Counted from the first letter of the stretch, positions 41,247 through 53,640 are shown. The stretch: 64,000 nucleotides of DNA from Limnephilus marmoratus (GCA_917880885.1 OU862933.1:4883452-4947451), one strand, 5' to 3'. The notes: generated by a model from the letters alone, not told the origin. Program-made: numbers and translations.

Positions 41247-42179
41247 AACCTGAAGTGGAATAGTCACATTTCAGAGTTAGTGAAGAGAATAAGGAAATGT
41301 ATATATATATTTGTTAGGTTAAGAAATATTTTAAATGTAAAAATTATCAAAAACGTGTACTATGCCCTTGTTCATTCTTTACTTATCTACGGAATTATAG
41401 GGTGGGGAGGATCTTACGAAAACAATCTAAACTCAGTAAAAGTTTCACAAAGAATCATCATTAAAGTAATTTTTTTTTATTTTTTTTTTTATTTATTTTA
41501 GCATATAAAACATAATATACATTTAGATAATGTAGTAATTTGCGTACATGTTCATTTTAAAATACGTTAATACCACTCTTCCATGGAAGCATTAGCTTGT
41601 GTCTGGAAGAGTAGTGTACATTTTTAATGCTATATTTAAGTTCTTAAATTACAATGTGAATGTAAAAAACAATAAGTTGTAAGTTCTGTGATATGTAATT
41701 AGTTGCTAAAAACAATACAAAATTTAACTTATTTGAAGAACAGAGTATCACTTGGAAACTGAATTATAAGTAGTTGTTCTTGAGATTAGATTAGTCGGAA
41801 ACTTTTTTTTTAGTTTTTTTTTATATTATCTTTAAACATAATATTAAAAATTAAATATTAAAAAAAAAAATCTACGTTCTCAACAGAATCACTTTTCAAA
41901 TTGTTTCCAGTACCAAATGTCGATGACATATTCAAACAAGCTTCTATTATAAAAATTTGTAAAGAAAAAAATAACAAAGAATATCAAGAGTTTTACAAAC
42001 TAATGAGAAATGGAAACCAATTTATTACACCTAATTTTAAAACAACTCAAATGCAATATCATTATATTTTCCAAGCCATAAAAAACTGTAATAACCTCCC
42101 TTATGAATTACGCTGTATCATCACCGAATCAGAACAAATAAATAAAATTAAACAATTTTTCCAAAAAAAATTACAGTAA
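41247..42179 (+). pseudogene. LINE polymerase C-terminal fragment, interrupted
   Basis: The first part (41247-41469) has LKWNSHISELVKRIRKC and VYYALVHSLLIYGIIGWGG, the post-polymerase region of a LINE related to the 22.7-kb fragment. A T-rich insertion (41470-41872) follows. The second part (41880-42179, VPNVDDIFKQASIIKICKEK to the stop at 42177-42179) continues the protein. The 3' untranslated part reaches about 42440, with CCTTATCAGGCACAAGAGCT near 42255. Confidence 0.75.
41470..41872 (-). mobile_element. Retroposon-like insertion in the LINE fragment
   Basis: It begins with a T-rich run (41470-41492), which is a poly(A) tail if read on the minus strand, and ends near an A run at 41861-41870. 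It has no coding motif. GTGTCTGGAAGAGTAGTGTA near 41600-41620 is its only GC-richer part. The family is unknown. Confidence 0.5.
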
Positions 42180-42444
42180 AAAGTAAATATTTTATGTTAT
42201 ATTGTATTTTATATTTCATATTATAACTTAAAACCTAAGTAAGAATCGTGGCTCCCTTATCAGGCACAAGAGCTCCTCTTTTCTGATAAGGTATACATGA
42301 CTAAATACGACCTTTAATATAAAATTTTGTAAAATATGTATATATATATGTAACTCATATTTATTATATTACAATTAAAAAAATTAAAAAAACATTATTA
42401 AATAAAACTTATATGTATATTCAGAATCAGCGTTTATTGGTCTA

Positions 42445-43155
42445 TATTCTACTTATATGAACATATTTTTTTAAAGCCATAATATTTTTCACTGGAGTTC
42501 CTTATTGTATCTACAATCCTCTATCAGCACCATCCCGTACCATACGAAACGAATGTGCCACCCCAGCCAGAAACACTCCTGTCTCGGTGCGACCGGTATA
42601 CCAGGAGGCACTGATTTGTTAGGATTTAACAAAGAAAGGAGGTTCTATAAGAGAAGGCTAAAAGCCAATATTGAAATTTGAGATGCGGGAGAATAAATAA
42701 AAAACAAACTAGTTTGAAAAACTCTTTTAAAACTATCGAAGCTATCGGTGTGCACACATAAATTCAAACGTGGCTTATATGTAAGGATTTCCTATTATTC
42801 CCCTTTCCATACAGAGTAGTTTCACCATTATAAGATCCTCGGGTACAGGATGGTTCATAGTAACCTTGCTCAAAAATATATTAATTTATTCAAGGGTATC
42901 AATTTCGAACAATGAGTAAAGCTTTAGCATTTCGGATACAGAACCGCTGTGGTTAAGCGAAATATCCGCTATCGTTGCGTCGTTATGTGGCCAGAATATT
43001 TTCCAGTACCACGAAGTTGCACGAATTATTAAATAATAATATTATCTTACTTTCGCGAACTTCCTATAGTTTTGGTCAAAATGTTTTGACAAAAATTGAA
43101 CAGTTGCTATGCTTTTTTTAAATTTAATTTAAATCAAATTTTATAATGTTATCAT
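42445..43155. other. No recognised gene
   Basis: It includes a stretch near 42500-42610 and TATCGGTGTGCACACATAAATTC-type text near 42745 that weakly resembles 21030-21060. No gene or terminal repeat was identified. Confidence 0.4.
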
Positions 43156-43159
43156 TAAG

Positions 43160-43548
43160 GGCCCGCAACCCGGATTTGTACCAATTTATTACATATTTCC
43201 CAAACGGTAAGTATTAAAGCTCTTTAAAAAATATATGTTATTCTTGAAGATAATATCTAGACTTTGCCCGCGCCGAAATGCAAATTATATAAAATTCCCT
43301 CATTAACACCTTTGATTCCGTTATTTTAAAAGTTATATGTATGAAAAAATTCACAGCGTTTCTTTAAATGCTGTTTAAGATAATGCCCGCGAGATTTTTG
43401 CTCTATTTTAAGCGAGTCGTGTTTTATTAAACTTTTTCGCAATTTTCGCATCGATTTTGTCGCTGTAAATGTTAGCGCTCTCCTCTAACATTCGTAATTT
43501 CGTATTTCTCCATCTTCTTCTTTTCGGGCCCGGTTGCAGAGCCTTAAG
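43160..43548. repeat. Repeat E copy
   Basis: The counterpart of 19124-19496, with an extra segment (CTGTTTAAGATAATGCCCGC). The minus-strand frame with LQPGPKRRRWR and EESANIYSDKID is again open. Confidence 0.7.
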
Positions 43549-43780
43549 TTCCGCAAGTATTAAAGTTTTTTCATTATTTTTACAGCTGTTTCACTATTTA
43601 CAACGCCATTTTCAAACTGTGATTAGACCACTTTAAGACGACCAATGTATACGATTTATTCCCAACCAAATTCAATTTTTAAAGTGCCTGTAAACCGATT
43701 TACGGAGAAAATAATAGTCACAATATATTATTTATTTTGTGGGATACACTGAAATCTCTTTTCCCAACATTTTTTTTACA

Positions 43781-44000
43781 TTAGCTCTACACAGGAGGCC
43801 CTGAGGAAAATAATTCCCCTCAGAGCCTATGTCATCTTTGGGGATGCTGTGAGGAGGGCCTTTTTGGAAAAGAACGAGAGGAAGTTCTGACAACAAATGG
43901 TATAAGGGGTGGGTAGGAAACTAGGGGTCAGTTTGTCTAGGAGTGACGGACGTACGTATCCAGTATCCATCCCTCTCACTGCGGTGCAAAGCCGTAATTA
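43781..44000 (+). repeat. Repeat B, 5' part
   Basis: It runs from TTAGCTCTACACAGGAGGCC to CCATCCCTCTCACTGCGGTG, then stops; the 3' half is missing. Confidence 0.75.
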
Positions 44001-44277
44001 TTAACGTGTTCTTAGTTTTATAATATTGGCGTGACTGCTATTGATGAATTTAAATGTATTTTGTTGTTTAGGTCTTTTAAATATACTGAGAGAGTGAGAA
44101 ATAAATATATTTCCTTGTACTTTTTTACATTTTACATTTACATTTTAATTTTACATTTTACAATTTCGGCCAATCGTTCAGCCAATGACGTGCTTCGAAC
44201 GAATATTCTAACACTTACGTGTGAGTTTAATAATAATAATCGTTTATTCCAGAATTTTAAGTCAAGGCCTCTGTAAA

Positions 44278-44505
44278 AGTAACAATTATTATAAGCAATA
44301 ATTGTCAGCCTGAAATACTCATTTACATTGAAAAATCTTCCGAGAAAAGATACTTGCCGCCAACGGGACTTGAACCCGTGTCCTTCTGATTGCCGGTCGG
44401 ATGCTCTGACCACTGAGCTATGGCGGCTTATCAAATACCCGCCAAATAATTCAATATATACTAGTGTTTCATTCAACAATTACTGCTTATTATATTTTTT
44501 CCACC
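44278..44505 (-). mobile_element. Element T with full tRNA-like core
   Basis: The left side AACAATTATTATAAGCAATA to GAAAAGATACTT leads into a complete tRNA-like sequence on the minus strand. The right side is AACACTAGTATATATTG-type sequence and GTGGAAAAAATATAATAAGC (shown reverse-complemented). It is the least rearranged of the three T copies and shows what the foldback versions at 8204 and 44630 derive from. Confidence 0.7.
44356..44427 (-). tRNA. tRNA-like sequence, probably not functional
   Basis: A 72-base cloverleaf on the minus strand. The acceptor GCCGCCA/TGGCGGC has 7 perfect pairs, the D stem is GCTC/GAGC, and the T arm is ACGGG-TTCAAGT-CCCGT with 5 perfect pairs. The Pol III boxes TAGCTCAGTGG and GGTTCAAGTCC are intact. 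The anticodon loop CCGGCAA puts C where U33 is nearly universal, and the anticodon stem has a C-A mismatch. The nominal anticodon is GGC. Being inside a repeated element, it is best read as a tRNA-derived part of element T; it may still be transcribed by Pol III. Confidence 0.55.
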
Positions 44506-44629
44506 TGAAAACAACCAACTTTATTTTTGCGAGAGAGACATTGTTAGTATTAAATCCCTCGCTAGGTGGCATCGAGACAAATTATGTCTGCATTTATTGG
44601 GGAAATACTTAAACTTGTCAAATATTAAT

Positions 44630-45008
44630 TATTATTTTTTAATTTATAAACTAACGTTTAGACAAGATTTGTATGCATAGCACAAAGGGTAAAAATTATT
44701 ATAAGCAATAATTGTCAGCCTGAAACACTCATTTACATTGAAAAATCTTCCGAGAAAAGATAGTGGAAAAAATATAATAAGCAGTAATTGTTGAATGAAA
44801 CACTAGTATATATTGAATTATTTGGCGGGTACAAGATAAGCCGCCATAGGACACGGGTTCAAGTCCCGTTGGCGGCAAGTATCTTTTCTCGGAAGATTTT
44901 TCAATGTGAATGAGTGTTTCAGGCTGATAATTATTGCTTATAATAATTTTTACCCTTTGTGCTATGCATAAAAATCTTGTCTAAACGTTAGTTTATAAAT
45001 TAAAAAAT
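44630..45008. mobile_element. Element T, foldback version
   Basis: Arms 44630-44759 and about 44876-45008 are inverted copies over roughly 130 bases, with ends AATTTATAAACTAACGTTTA and its complement. The centre holds the inverted right-hand part of the T element and a tRNA-like core lacking its D and anticodon arms (GCCGCCATAG joined to GACACGGGTTCAAGTCCCG). It lies 125 bases from the intact T copy in opposite orientation. Confidence 0.75.
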
Positions 45009-45690
45009 AATAACTCTGTAAAAGTATTAGTTATGGATATTACAATAGTGAAACTACCCTATGTTAACGACAAATAACACGAAAATGATACCATTTCAAA
45101 AATAGATGAATCCAAAAAATCCATGCTTGCTTATTCTGGGATTCTTTTATTAATGCCTAAGTGAATGTCCTAAGCGCGACAGTAAAACATTAGACGGCTG
45201 AAAATAGAGACATCAAGACACCCGTGTTGAAATGAAATGACACCTGTGGAGAGTGCTCCGAGAATGGATGTCCGCCCACCCAAATCACCTGACAAAATGA
45301 TTCTCTTATCAGGTGAGATAGAGCAAACACTTCTACGAAAGGAAAAATAATGGTGCGAAAGCAATGATGCCTAGTGCTTCTTGAAATATTGTTATTTTAA
45401 TTCTATTACAAGTTTTTGCTTGCATATATAAGAGCAGTATAGATATATTAAGATTAAAATATATACTCCGCATACGAACTCTGTGGTTTGAAGAATTCAA
45501 CTTGAGTATTTTCTTTCGAGGGAATAAATAGCCTCAATTTTCTTGAGATCGATGTTGTGGAAGGCAGAAATCATAGTTGTTTCAGATATCAGTAGAACTC
45601 TGAAGTCTCTACTAATAAGAACTCTGCTCTAAACCTACCGAGGCAAAATTTTTCTCGTTCAATAGAAATTAATTTATTAAACAAATATAA
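45009..45690. other. No recognised gene
   Basis: AT-rich. The minus frame at 45170-45364 has no recognisable motif. An imperfect repeat of TCACCTG/CAGGTGA occurs near 45287-45316. Confidence 0.4.
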
Positions 45691-45699
45691 ATGCAGGTA

Positions 45700-46070
45700 T
45701 AACATTTCATTGCTATATTTATTTACATTGCATATATATTTTAGTTTGAATTTGTACCCCATGAAAAGTTGTGCTTGTGTCTACGGAGTGGATTTTTTAA
45801 ACTTTGGTTGTTTGTTTGCTTTGCCCTGTTTGATTTTTATTTAGTTTAAGTAATCAGAACACTTTTTTACTTGTGTTTTGAATTCTTCAAAGTTATTATT
45901 GTTATATCTTATATTTTCTGGCAATTTATTATTATTTTTTTTAATTCGCAGTACTATTTGTAGTTCTTTTGAACCAAAGTTTTGTATATGTGTTTTCTTA
46001 TATTGATAACATATTCAATATTTTTTTATCTTTGATGTTTCCATCGTAATTAAATATTGATGTTTGTACA
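45700..46070 (-). pseudogene. LINE protein C-terminal scrap
   Basis: The minus-strand translation gives KLPENIRYNNNNFEEFKTQV preceded by SKELQIVLRIKKNNN, a form common at the C terminus of LINE polymerases. Frames shift and stops occur. No catalytic region is present. Confidence 0.5.
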
Positions 46071-46237
46071 CGTTCGCTTACAAAAATAATGAAGGGAGCC
46101 TAGCGGACAAACTTGAAACTCAAAACATCATAATTTGATCATTAATATTTAATATTTACAAAATCCTATCGTACAAAGCCGATTATCCTCCGTGAAAATT
46201 AACAAAATTACCTTGCAAAATGAGAAGAAGGTAATAA

Positions 46238-46453
46238 TTAATTATTTACTAGTATTATAAGCCAGTTCAGGTTTTTGTATTCAAAGATACGATCATTAAA
46301 ATATAATGATCGCATTAGCCGCATTCCTTGATCGTGGGTTAATTTATTATGCCTTATAGCTTTTACGCAGAGGTTTGCTTTCTGAAAGGGAGTGAAGTGT
46401 GTAATCCCTGGAAAATCAGGTAATGTAACACAGGAGGAGAATATGTAACCCAC
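46238..46453 (-). pseudogene. Short unidentified open frame
   Basis: A 71-residue frame with FPGITHFTPFQKANLCVKAI and MRLMRSLYFND. It looks protein-like in composition but matches nothing I can name. It may be another LINE C-terminal piece. Confidence 0.2.
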
Positions 46454-46929
46454 ACCACTAATAGGCCACTTGCATCACATTTTTTTCCGGTTTAGGCAAA
46501 TATTCTAAGACATTCTGCATTTTTATTTTTTTTTTTAATCAAATTTTTGAAACCCTGGGGATTTTTTGAAAATTTCAAACAGACCATTTTTTATAAACCG
46601 GAAAGACGGGACATAATTTTATAGGTGTGAAAAAACGATAATTACATAGCCGAAAATCATTTAAAAAAAAAATAACGTTTTCCACACGAATTGCACAGGA
46701 GAATAACGAGGCGTACCAAAAATATTACATCTCATAAATATTTTTTTTCCTTGATCCATCTTATTGACCATAAATCATTATAATGAACAGCGTTTATATT
46801 ACTAAATTCAATGTAATATACTTGTACTTGTAAATTATAATAATAATAAGAATATTATAAAATTTAATTTTGTTAAAATCAGCACCATAATCATTATATC
46901 TCTAAAACACGTACCGACATCATCTGCAC

Positions 46930-46981
46930 GTTCTGAAGAGAACCCCGTAGATCATTAAAAGTACGGGGTTCTCTTCAGAGC
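46930..46981. repeat. Strong hairpin, 17-20-bp stem
   Basis: CTGAAGAGAACCCCGTA (46933-46949) and TACGGGGTTCTCTTCAG (46962-46978) pair perfectly around a 12-base loop. The stem extends with U-A, a U-G wobble and G-C. It is GC-rich in an AT-rich context. Confidence 0.9.
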
Positions 46982-46984
46982 ATC

Positions 46985-49170
46985 TATCAAAAAGTGAAAC
47001 CAAATGATAAGTTCGCAGAGAACAAACAATAAATCTAGTGAACGAATTCAAAAATTCCCCTGAAATCAAAGTGATGCCATATAAAAAAATAAATCAGTGT
47101 GGAATTTTAAAAAAATAATAGGAACATTTTCGGAGACGGGACATTTTCATGTAGTGACGTCACGAGCCTAAATAATGGATTTATTTATTTAAAAATAACA
47201 AAACTGTACATTTCTAAACAATTTTAATAACTTTTTCTTAATCTTAGTAAAAAGATCTATCCACATGATTTTTTCCAAGTCGTTATGAAATCCATGCAAG
47301 TGGCCTACCACGGTTTCAGCGAATTTCTCCAGAACTCATTCTTAATTTTCAGTAAAATTTCAGATTTGAAGCAGATATTCGGAAATATAATATCTACACT
47401 TATAATGTAGACACGTACAATAATGCGTTGCGTATTGTAAATCTAAAACACAACTAAAAGAAAAACAATTCAATTACAATAAAAATACATAGAATCACAA
47501 AAACAACAATAAAATGTTCAATTTGAAAAATGTTTATTTTAATATAAAAATAAATTTAAATGCTTTTTTGCAAGATCCTTTCCTTGAGATCGGCGACCCG
47601 ACGCACAGTGGGCTAAAAATCGCCTTTCATAGACACAGAGACTTGAATTTTCAAGGGTCTTTTTTTGCTAGAAATGGATTCTGCTGATCATTACTATGCT
47701 AAATAAAATTTCGTATGAAGCAATTGCGCGTACAAATGAAGGAGTTATCATTTTTTTATGAAAAAATTGTATGGCACTGACATTAAAAATGAGGCTATCT
47801 CTGGAATCATAAGGTTGGCCATTATATCCTTACACACAGATATACTACTATTTATTTGTATTTTTTTGACGTACTTCGTATTGTGGCGCAACTTGCGATT
47901 TTTTTTTTAAATTTTTATTAATACTTTTTTATGTTGATGATTCATTTTAATGCTTAAATGCATTATCATCCTCTTCTACAATATTTATCATGATTACTGA
48001 TTAATAATCAATGTTGAAGCACCCACTTCCGTACATTACTTCGACCAGAACTGTCAAATATACCAATGATGGCGGAGTAAGTAAAAAAAATACAATGCTT
48101 GAAGGGAAGTTGTGAATGTGACATTGGCAAACGTCGTTGAATCATCGAAGCGCTGCAATTGCGCCGGAGCCCAAACTGTTTTCCATGGGCATTGTTGATT
48201 GTATGCAGCTTTCTTATAAGATGTATCGATCGTCCAATTGATTAGTCCGACATCTCAAAACACTAAGTTTTGAGACAATAAAAAGGGCATGCATTACCAA
48301 GTTCCTTGTAATACCAGCTTAACCTAATCTTCATTCTCTATTTCCATATATGTGTTAATTACGTTTATAGAGATTTATTCTTTCCTATTTATATTGCTTA
48401 TGTTTTACGCACGTTAAGTACATTATTACCTCCTACGTTTATTTATATTAGTTTGTTGAAATGATATTATGTTTAGATGTAGATGTTGGCATTACTACGT
48501 GCTTTTAGTGTTTTAACGAAACTCTTGATTTTCTGAAACCGTATGTATACATTCCACGATAAACTTAAAACAATTTCCAATAATTCTATTAAGATTTTTG
48601 GTTTTATATACTTATGTTTATGATTATGGGCATGCATGCGTCTGTGTGTGTATGTATGTGTATATGAATGCATATATGTGAACCCGTCTCAGAACAGACA
48701 TCGTCTGGTGAGGCGCGTTATTTGTTTGTATATGATAATGTTATTTCAGTAAACGCCTGGGTTGCCGGCAATTAAAATAAAAAAAACGAGGAAAGTAATA
48801 TTCGAATGCTCACCGTAAATCGAATATTATTTACACGTGTCTGTGTTTTATGTAATCAATATATTATGAAATAATGCCGGGAGGCATAACAAACCGGTAC
48901 ATTAGTACGACTTTTTGAAATATCCTAACTACTATCCTACTCATCTCAAATTTCGATTTTTCAGAGATGTTTGAGTAATAATAATAATAATTTATCTTTG
49001 AAATTTTTGAATGAGTTTTTGCAAGATTATAATTAGGAAGTACATATTCAGTGTTAATGTTTACAGTGGTTTATAAGTTACATAAGTACGAAAGGTTAAC
49101 AAGAGAAAATAATATAAATATGAACAGTAGGTAATTGAAGAATAGAAAATAGTTATAAATTTAGGTTATT
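46985..49170. other. No recognised gene
   Basis: About 2.2 kb, AT-rich. It includes a TG/TATG microsatellite-like stretch (48642-48680), a CCCGTCTCAGAACAGACATCG patch near 48683 and an (AAT)n run at 48976-48990, possibly LINE tails. No coding motif. Confidence 0.4.
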
Positions 49171-49175
49171 CAAAA

Positions 49176-49336
49176 GGGAACGTACCCATACTACGTGACC
49201 AACTTTTTGCAATTTTTAACCCCCCCCCCCCCCCCCCCCGGTGACCAAAAACCTAAGCCCGCCGCCGCTCATTTGTACCAAGCGTGACATTTTGAAGACC
49301 TCCCCTAAACGTGTCACGTAGTATGGGTACGTTCCC
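49176..49336. mobile_element. MITE M1, second copy
   Basis: The ends GGGAACGTACCCATACTACG and the exact inverse are present. The interior has an uninterrupted C21 run (49220-49240) and GGTGACCAAAAACCTAAGCC. It matches 9477-9632 end to end in the opposite orientation of its interior. Confidence 0.9.
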
Positions 49337-49619
49337 TAATCTGCCTCACTAGGTTAGCCTGTGTTGAGACAATTATTTTAATTAACTGGACGATCGATAT
49401 ATCACGATATACATGGATACGGACGAGAAATGCAAAGCAAATTAGATTGCCAACGAGGAAGAAATCAAGCACCCAGAAATCTCTTTCGGTCCATCCAACT
49501 TTATCCCAAATGAATTCTTATTAATTTTTAAAAAGCGTTAGAAATGTACGTGGACCGCAAATATTCGTCTTTCTTTTTAAATAGAGAAATCGTCACAGTT
49601 TTGGATTGCGGTGTTTTTT

Positions 49620-49795
49620 TTACATTAACTCCACACAGGACGCCATAAGGAAAATATTTTCCCTTAGGGCCTATGTCTTCTTCAGGGATGCTATGCGCAG
49701 GGTCTTTTGTGGAGGAAGGAGTGAACCTGGTTCTTGAAGAGACCCATATTGGGGAGGGGAGAAATCGTACAAACGACCCGTTCTCATATCGCAAA
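49620..49795 (+). repeat. Repeat B, 5' part
   Basis: It contains TTAACTCCACACAGGACGCC and AGGGCCTATGTCTTCTTCAG, then decays after about 49790. Confidence 0.7.
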
Positions 49796-49944
49796 TGCCA
49801 ACTGTATACAAATAGAGGGCTAAAATTGTAAAAATGATAAATTGTTGTTAAAAAAATTGCACTGTGAAAGTACCACTACTTGGTATTGTTACTTTAATTT
49901 GGGAGTTGTTTTTACTTTTGTGGTCTTAATTTAACTTAACTTAA

Positions 49945-50280
49945 TTTGGGAGGCGGGAATGGGTACCGCCGCCCCGGGAACCTTTATTGGATAACCAACA
50001 CCTCTGCCATAGGTCACCTTAAGTGGTTCGCTACGTTTGGTGATTTAGCAGGGGTGCCCGGGATCATGGGGTGAGGTTTATCTAGGTCTTGGAGTCAGAT
50101 GACCAGGACATACTGAACCCCAGATTCCTATCCACCCCTTAAACCCATTTTCCTTTCCAGAACTCTCCTCTCCTTCCTTTCCTTAAAAAACCCTCCACAC
50201 AGCATCCCCAAAGATGACATAGGCCCTGAAGGGAAATTATTTTCCACAGGGCCTCCTGTATGGAGCTCACGTAAAAAAAA
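49945..50280 (-). repeat. Repeat B, inverted near-complete copy
   Basis: The reverse complement of the B consensus, from GGGAGGCGGGAATGGGTACC to GGCCTCCTGTATGGAGCTCA. Together with 49620-49795 it forms an inverted pair. Confidence 0.75.
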
Positions 50281-50461
50281 TACAGGTTGGTAAGTGACGT
50301 ACTTGACTGTGAATCCTGATATTATTTGAAATAAAAAACGTATAAAAAAATTTCTTGGGTGGTTACTCGGCTGAGTGACCAATAACGGAATGTGGAAGAA
50401 AAAAATGATTTTGAGGAAAAAAAAAGAACTAGAATTCACCGGAGACCAAAATTTCATTAAC

Positions 50462-50530
50462 ATTTTTTACTCCAAATAATGTCAGTGATCACTGGTTAAA
50501 GTAAGTCAAGAACATTCCTTACCACACCCC
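50462..50530. repeat. Fragment shared with the 63-kb hAT element
   Basis: GATCACTGGTTAAAGTAAGTCAAGAACATTCCTTA aligns by eye with 63918-63960. It is probably a scrap of the same hAT transposase region. Confidence 0.5.
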
Positions 50531-51337
50531 ATATAGTATTCACGCTACCAAACAATTTTACTCGTGAATGAATTAATTTTATTCTCTTTTCAGTTTACTG
50601 TAGGAAAAACCACCCTCCGCTAAACGGTCACTTATTTAGCAGGATATTAACTGTGGAGTTTGGTCCTTACACTTTGTCTCACAGTTGGGCTTAAGTCTGT
50701 GCCTAACCTTGCCTGATCCAGGTGATTTACCAGGATTACCAATGACGGATGATGAATCACCTTTTGTTCTCCGACCCATAAATCATTCTCGTAGATATTA
50801 CGCGTTTCCGTATTAAAGGGACAACGTTATGCCTCCTCTGTAACCTCTCACTCTTTCATACGAACAACACATTCAACAAAAAGAGAGGTTTAAAGGTAGC
50901 TTTCAGCGGCAAGACCGACGGTCTGAAATTATTAAGTTACAAATCTGTTTCAGCCAATCGTATGCCAGTTACTGCTTTGTTGTTTAAGTAGCAATTAGGG
51001 GTTTGGTCGAACAACTAAATTACAGTAAGTCATCGTTAATGGACTTCTCGACGACTTTCTGCTTAAATCCGTTTTTGGTTGAATATTACTTAGGGTCAGT
51101 AGAATATTACTTAGTAGAACTACGTACCACGGGAATTCAAATTTAACTGTAAATTCTCTCTGTTATCCTCTACAGATATGTTGTATTCATTATTAGTACC
51201 TACTTGACCTTATCACAGTACTATAATGTCTGCCTAAAAGACTTATATTTCTTTGAAATCACAGTGACTGTTTATTTTTATTATGTACTATACAAATATG
51301 TTATTTTTTTTTATTATTGTATAAAAGTTACATACAA
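50531..51337. other. No recognised gene
   Basis: A comparatively complex, non-repetitive stretch (50600-50960) without an open frame of note. It is a candidate for unique host sequence. Confidence 0.4.
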
Positions 51338-51560
51338 TTGACCAGTCAGTGGTTGAGTGGGCATAGCGCTTGGGTCCCACCCGAGCGTCGCGTGTTCGAT
51401 TCTTCGACTGGCTAAGTCCTCCATCACAACACAAGCAACATTTTCGGCTTTCTGTTGTGGTAGTAGGAGATTTTCAAACATGTTGGGTTATTCGTAACCC
51501 TGGAATGTTTGTCTTTCTTTTTAAAGAAAAAATAATAAAAAAAAATATACAAAAAAAATG
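51338..51560 (+). mobile_element. Second tRNA-derived SINE, family S2
   Basis: The head folds as a tRNA: acceptor ACCAGTC/GACTGGC (6 of 7 pairs), anticodon stem CTTGG/CCGAG with loop GTCCCAC, and box B GTGTTCGATTC. A 150-base body (CACAACACAAGCAACATTTTCGG) and an A-rich tail follow near 51523-51560. Box A is weak. Only one copy is seen in the window. Confidence 0.55.
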
Positions 51561-52965
51561 GGAATTTATACCCGCTAAGCTACTGCAAGTAACCTGTCAG
51601 CAGTAGATTAGTTCCACAGAATAGTTAAAACAATACTTGAAATAATCCTAAACACATCAGCGTGGCAACAACATACACATATAACAGCATATTAACTATA
51701 AACATATATATATACACTAAACATTATTATATGCAATGTTAATAATAATACAGAGACAGTAATTTATGGTAAAAAAAATGTGAATTAAGAAAATACATAT
51801 TTTTTTTAATATCATTAGACAGTGTCCTTGAGGTGATTTTTCAAGAAAACGGCGCTATATAAATTAGCCAATTATTATTATTTATTATTAGTTGAGTATA
51901 TAACACATTAGTAATTAATAACATAATTGCGTACATGGTGAGGGTGAGCAAAATATAATCTTAATACATAAGATTACTCCCTAATAGCCATGATTTTAAC
52001 ATCGGTGAGAATTTCGTTATAGAGCAATTGTCTTTAAATTCGTATGGCAATTTGTTAAGTAAAGACAGTATTAGCAAAACTCCATCAAAAATCTGAAATA
52101 GAAAAATCAGAAAAGGATTCGGTCGCATCTGGGACCATTGCGGTTTTACTCATTACGTTTAAGAGGGCATTACCAGAGAAAGCCGGAAATACGTCATTTT
52201 CAAAAAAGTTTTTAGACGTATTAACTCTTTTCCACAAAAAATTATAAATGTATTTCGAAAGATTGTTCTTTTATCTAGCATAGTTATGTAATAAATTTTT
52301 AGAATTTTTTTTAATTTTTAGTATAATAAGGTTATTCCATAGGTCGTTGGAAGATTTGTTAAATTTTCAAAAAAGTTTTTGTATTATACCACACCCATTT
52401 CAAATAATGTAATCATGCAGTAAAATAAATCAATACATTATCTAGCAAAGTTATGTATTAGAATTTTAATTTTAGTTTCAATAAAATCAATAAAAAATAT
52501 GTACGTACATGTGTTTCTTGACGAAAATTGGTCCATTTGTGTATTTATTTGAGCACTTACAAACTAATATATTTCAGATTTTTTTAACATTCTTATTAAA
52601 TTTAGACATTATTGAAAAATGATAAATACTTATAATAAAAAAATAACTACAAAAAGTACACTATTTTAATAGTTTTATCATCACGCCTTTCAGCATTTTT
52701 GGATGAAGGTTTAAATTAAAGCTAATTTGGATTGAAATAAATTCGATATTGAGTTATAATTTAAAAAAGCTGGTACGGAGAATAATCAATCTTTCTCATT
52801 GTAACCGCCCTGCACGATCGGAAGAACAACTTTCGACGAAATGTGGATTTTCGTCCGCTGGCTGGTTAAACGCTCTTAAGATTTGCATCTTAGACTTACA
52901 GAAAATTCAATAGATGTCGCACATCAAATAAAAATGAATAATATTTATCGTTTATCTAGATAGCA
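51561..52965. other. No recognised gene
   Basis: AT-rich, with no coding motif. TCTAGCA(T/A)AGTTATGTA recurs near 52276 and 52442, a weak local repeat. Confidence 0.4.
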
Positions 52966-53640
52966 TTTAGTTTTATTCTATTTTATTAGGGAGACCAACT
53001 GTTTACATTAATAACTGAGCATAATATTGAGTCGCAATAATTGAACCGTTTACAGGTTTCCACATAGGTATTGTGTACAATGTACAATTGTAGTGATTCC
53101 AGAGATACTAATGAAAAATTACATTTCAAGAATCAAGTTATTTTGGTGGGAATAGGAAGGGGGTAGGATGGGGGGGGGCTCTGTTAAGTTGAGGTATAGT
53201 AATAAAAATATGCGCAACAAAAAATTAAAAGAGAAAAAACAGAAAGTTCATAGGGTGGTCGTTGTATTAGAGGGTAACTATAGTTATTGTTATTGTAAAG
53301 TAACGAGAGAGCGCCTGTGTTATTTTAAGGAAAGTGGTGCATATTTAAAATGTCAAATTGTGTATAGTGTGTGTTTAAAGTGTTGGATGCACGATAGATG
53401 AAAGAGTTCTGCTTCGAATTAGTGTTGCACCGGTAAAGGCTAAGAATCATGTCTGATCTTGTTCGGGTTTGAATATTGCAATCATACATAAAGATAAACG
53501 TTAAGAAAATGAAGATAAATCATTTTTTTATAAGAAAAACTCTCTTTTATAACTTTTAGGTCATTCACATCAACGTAATATATTATTGAAAATAATAATA
53601 ATAATCTAAACGAAAATATGAAAGAGAACAAGACACAGAA
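52966..53640. other. Short repeat tail, otherwise unrecognised
   Basis: TTATTAGGGAGACCAACTGTTTACAT near 52985-53012 is shared with 3437-3460. The plus frame at 53168-53401 starts in a G8 run and has basic composition (NKKLKEKKQK) but no known motif. Confidence 0.35.

Noticed and set aside
44356..44427. Functional tRNA-Ala(GGC) gene
   Set aside because: U33 is C, the anticodon stem has a mismatch, acceptor bases are not alanine-like, and it sits in a repeated element; kept only as tRNA-like.
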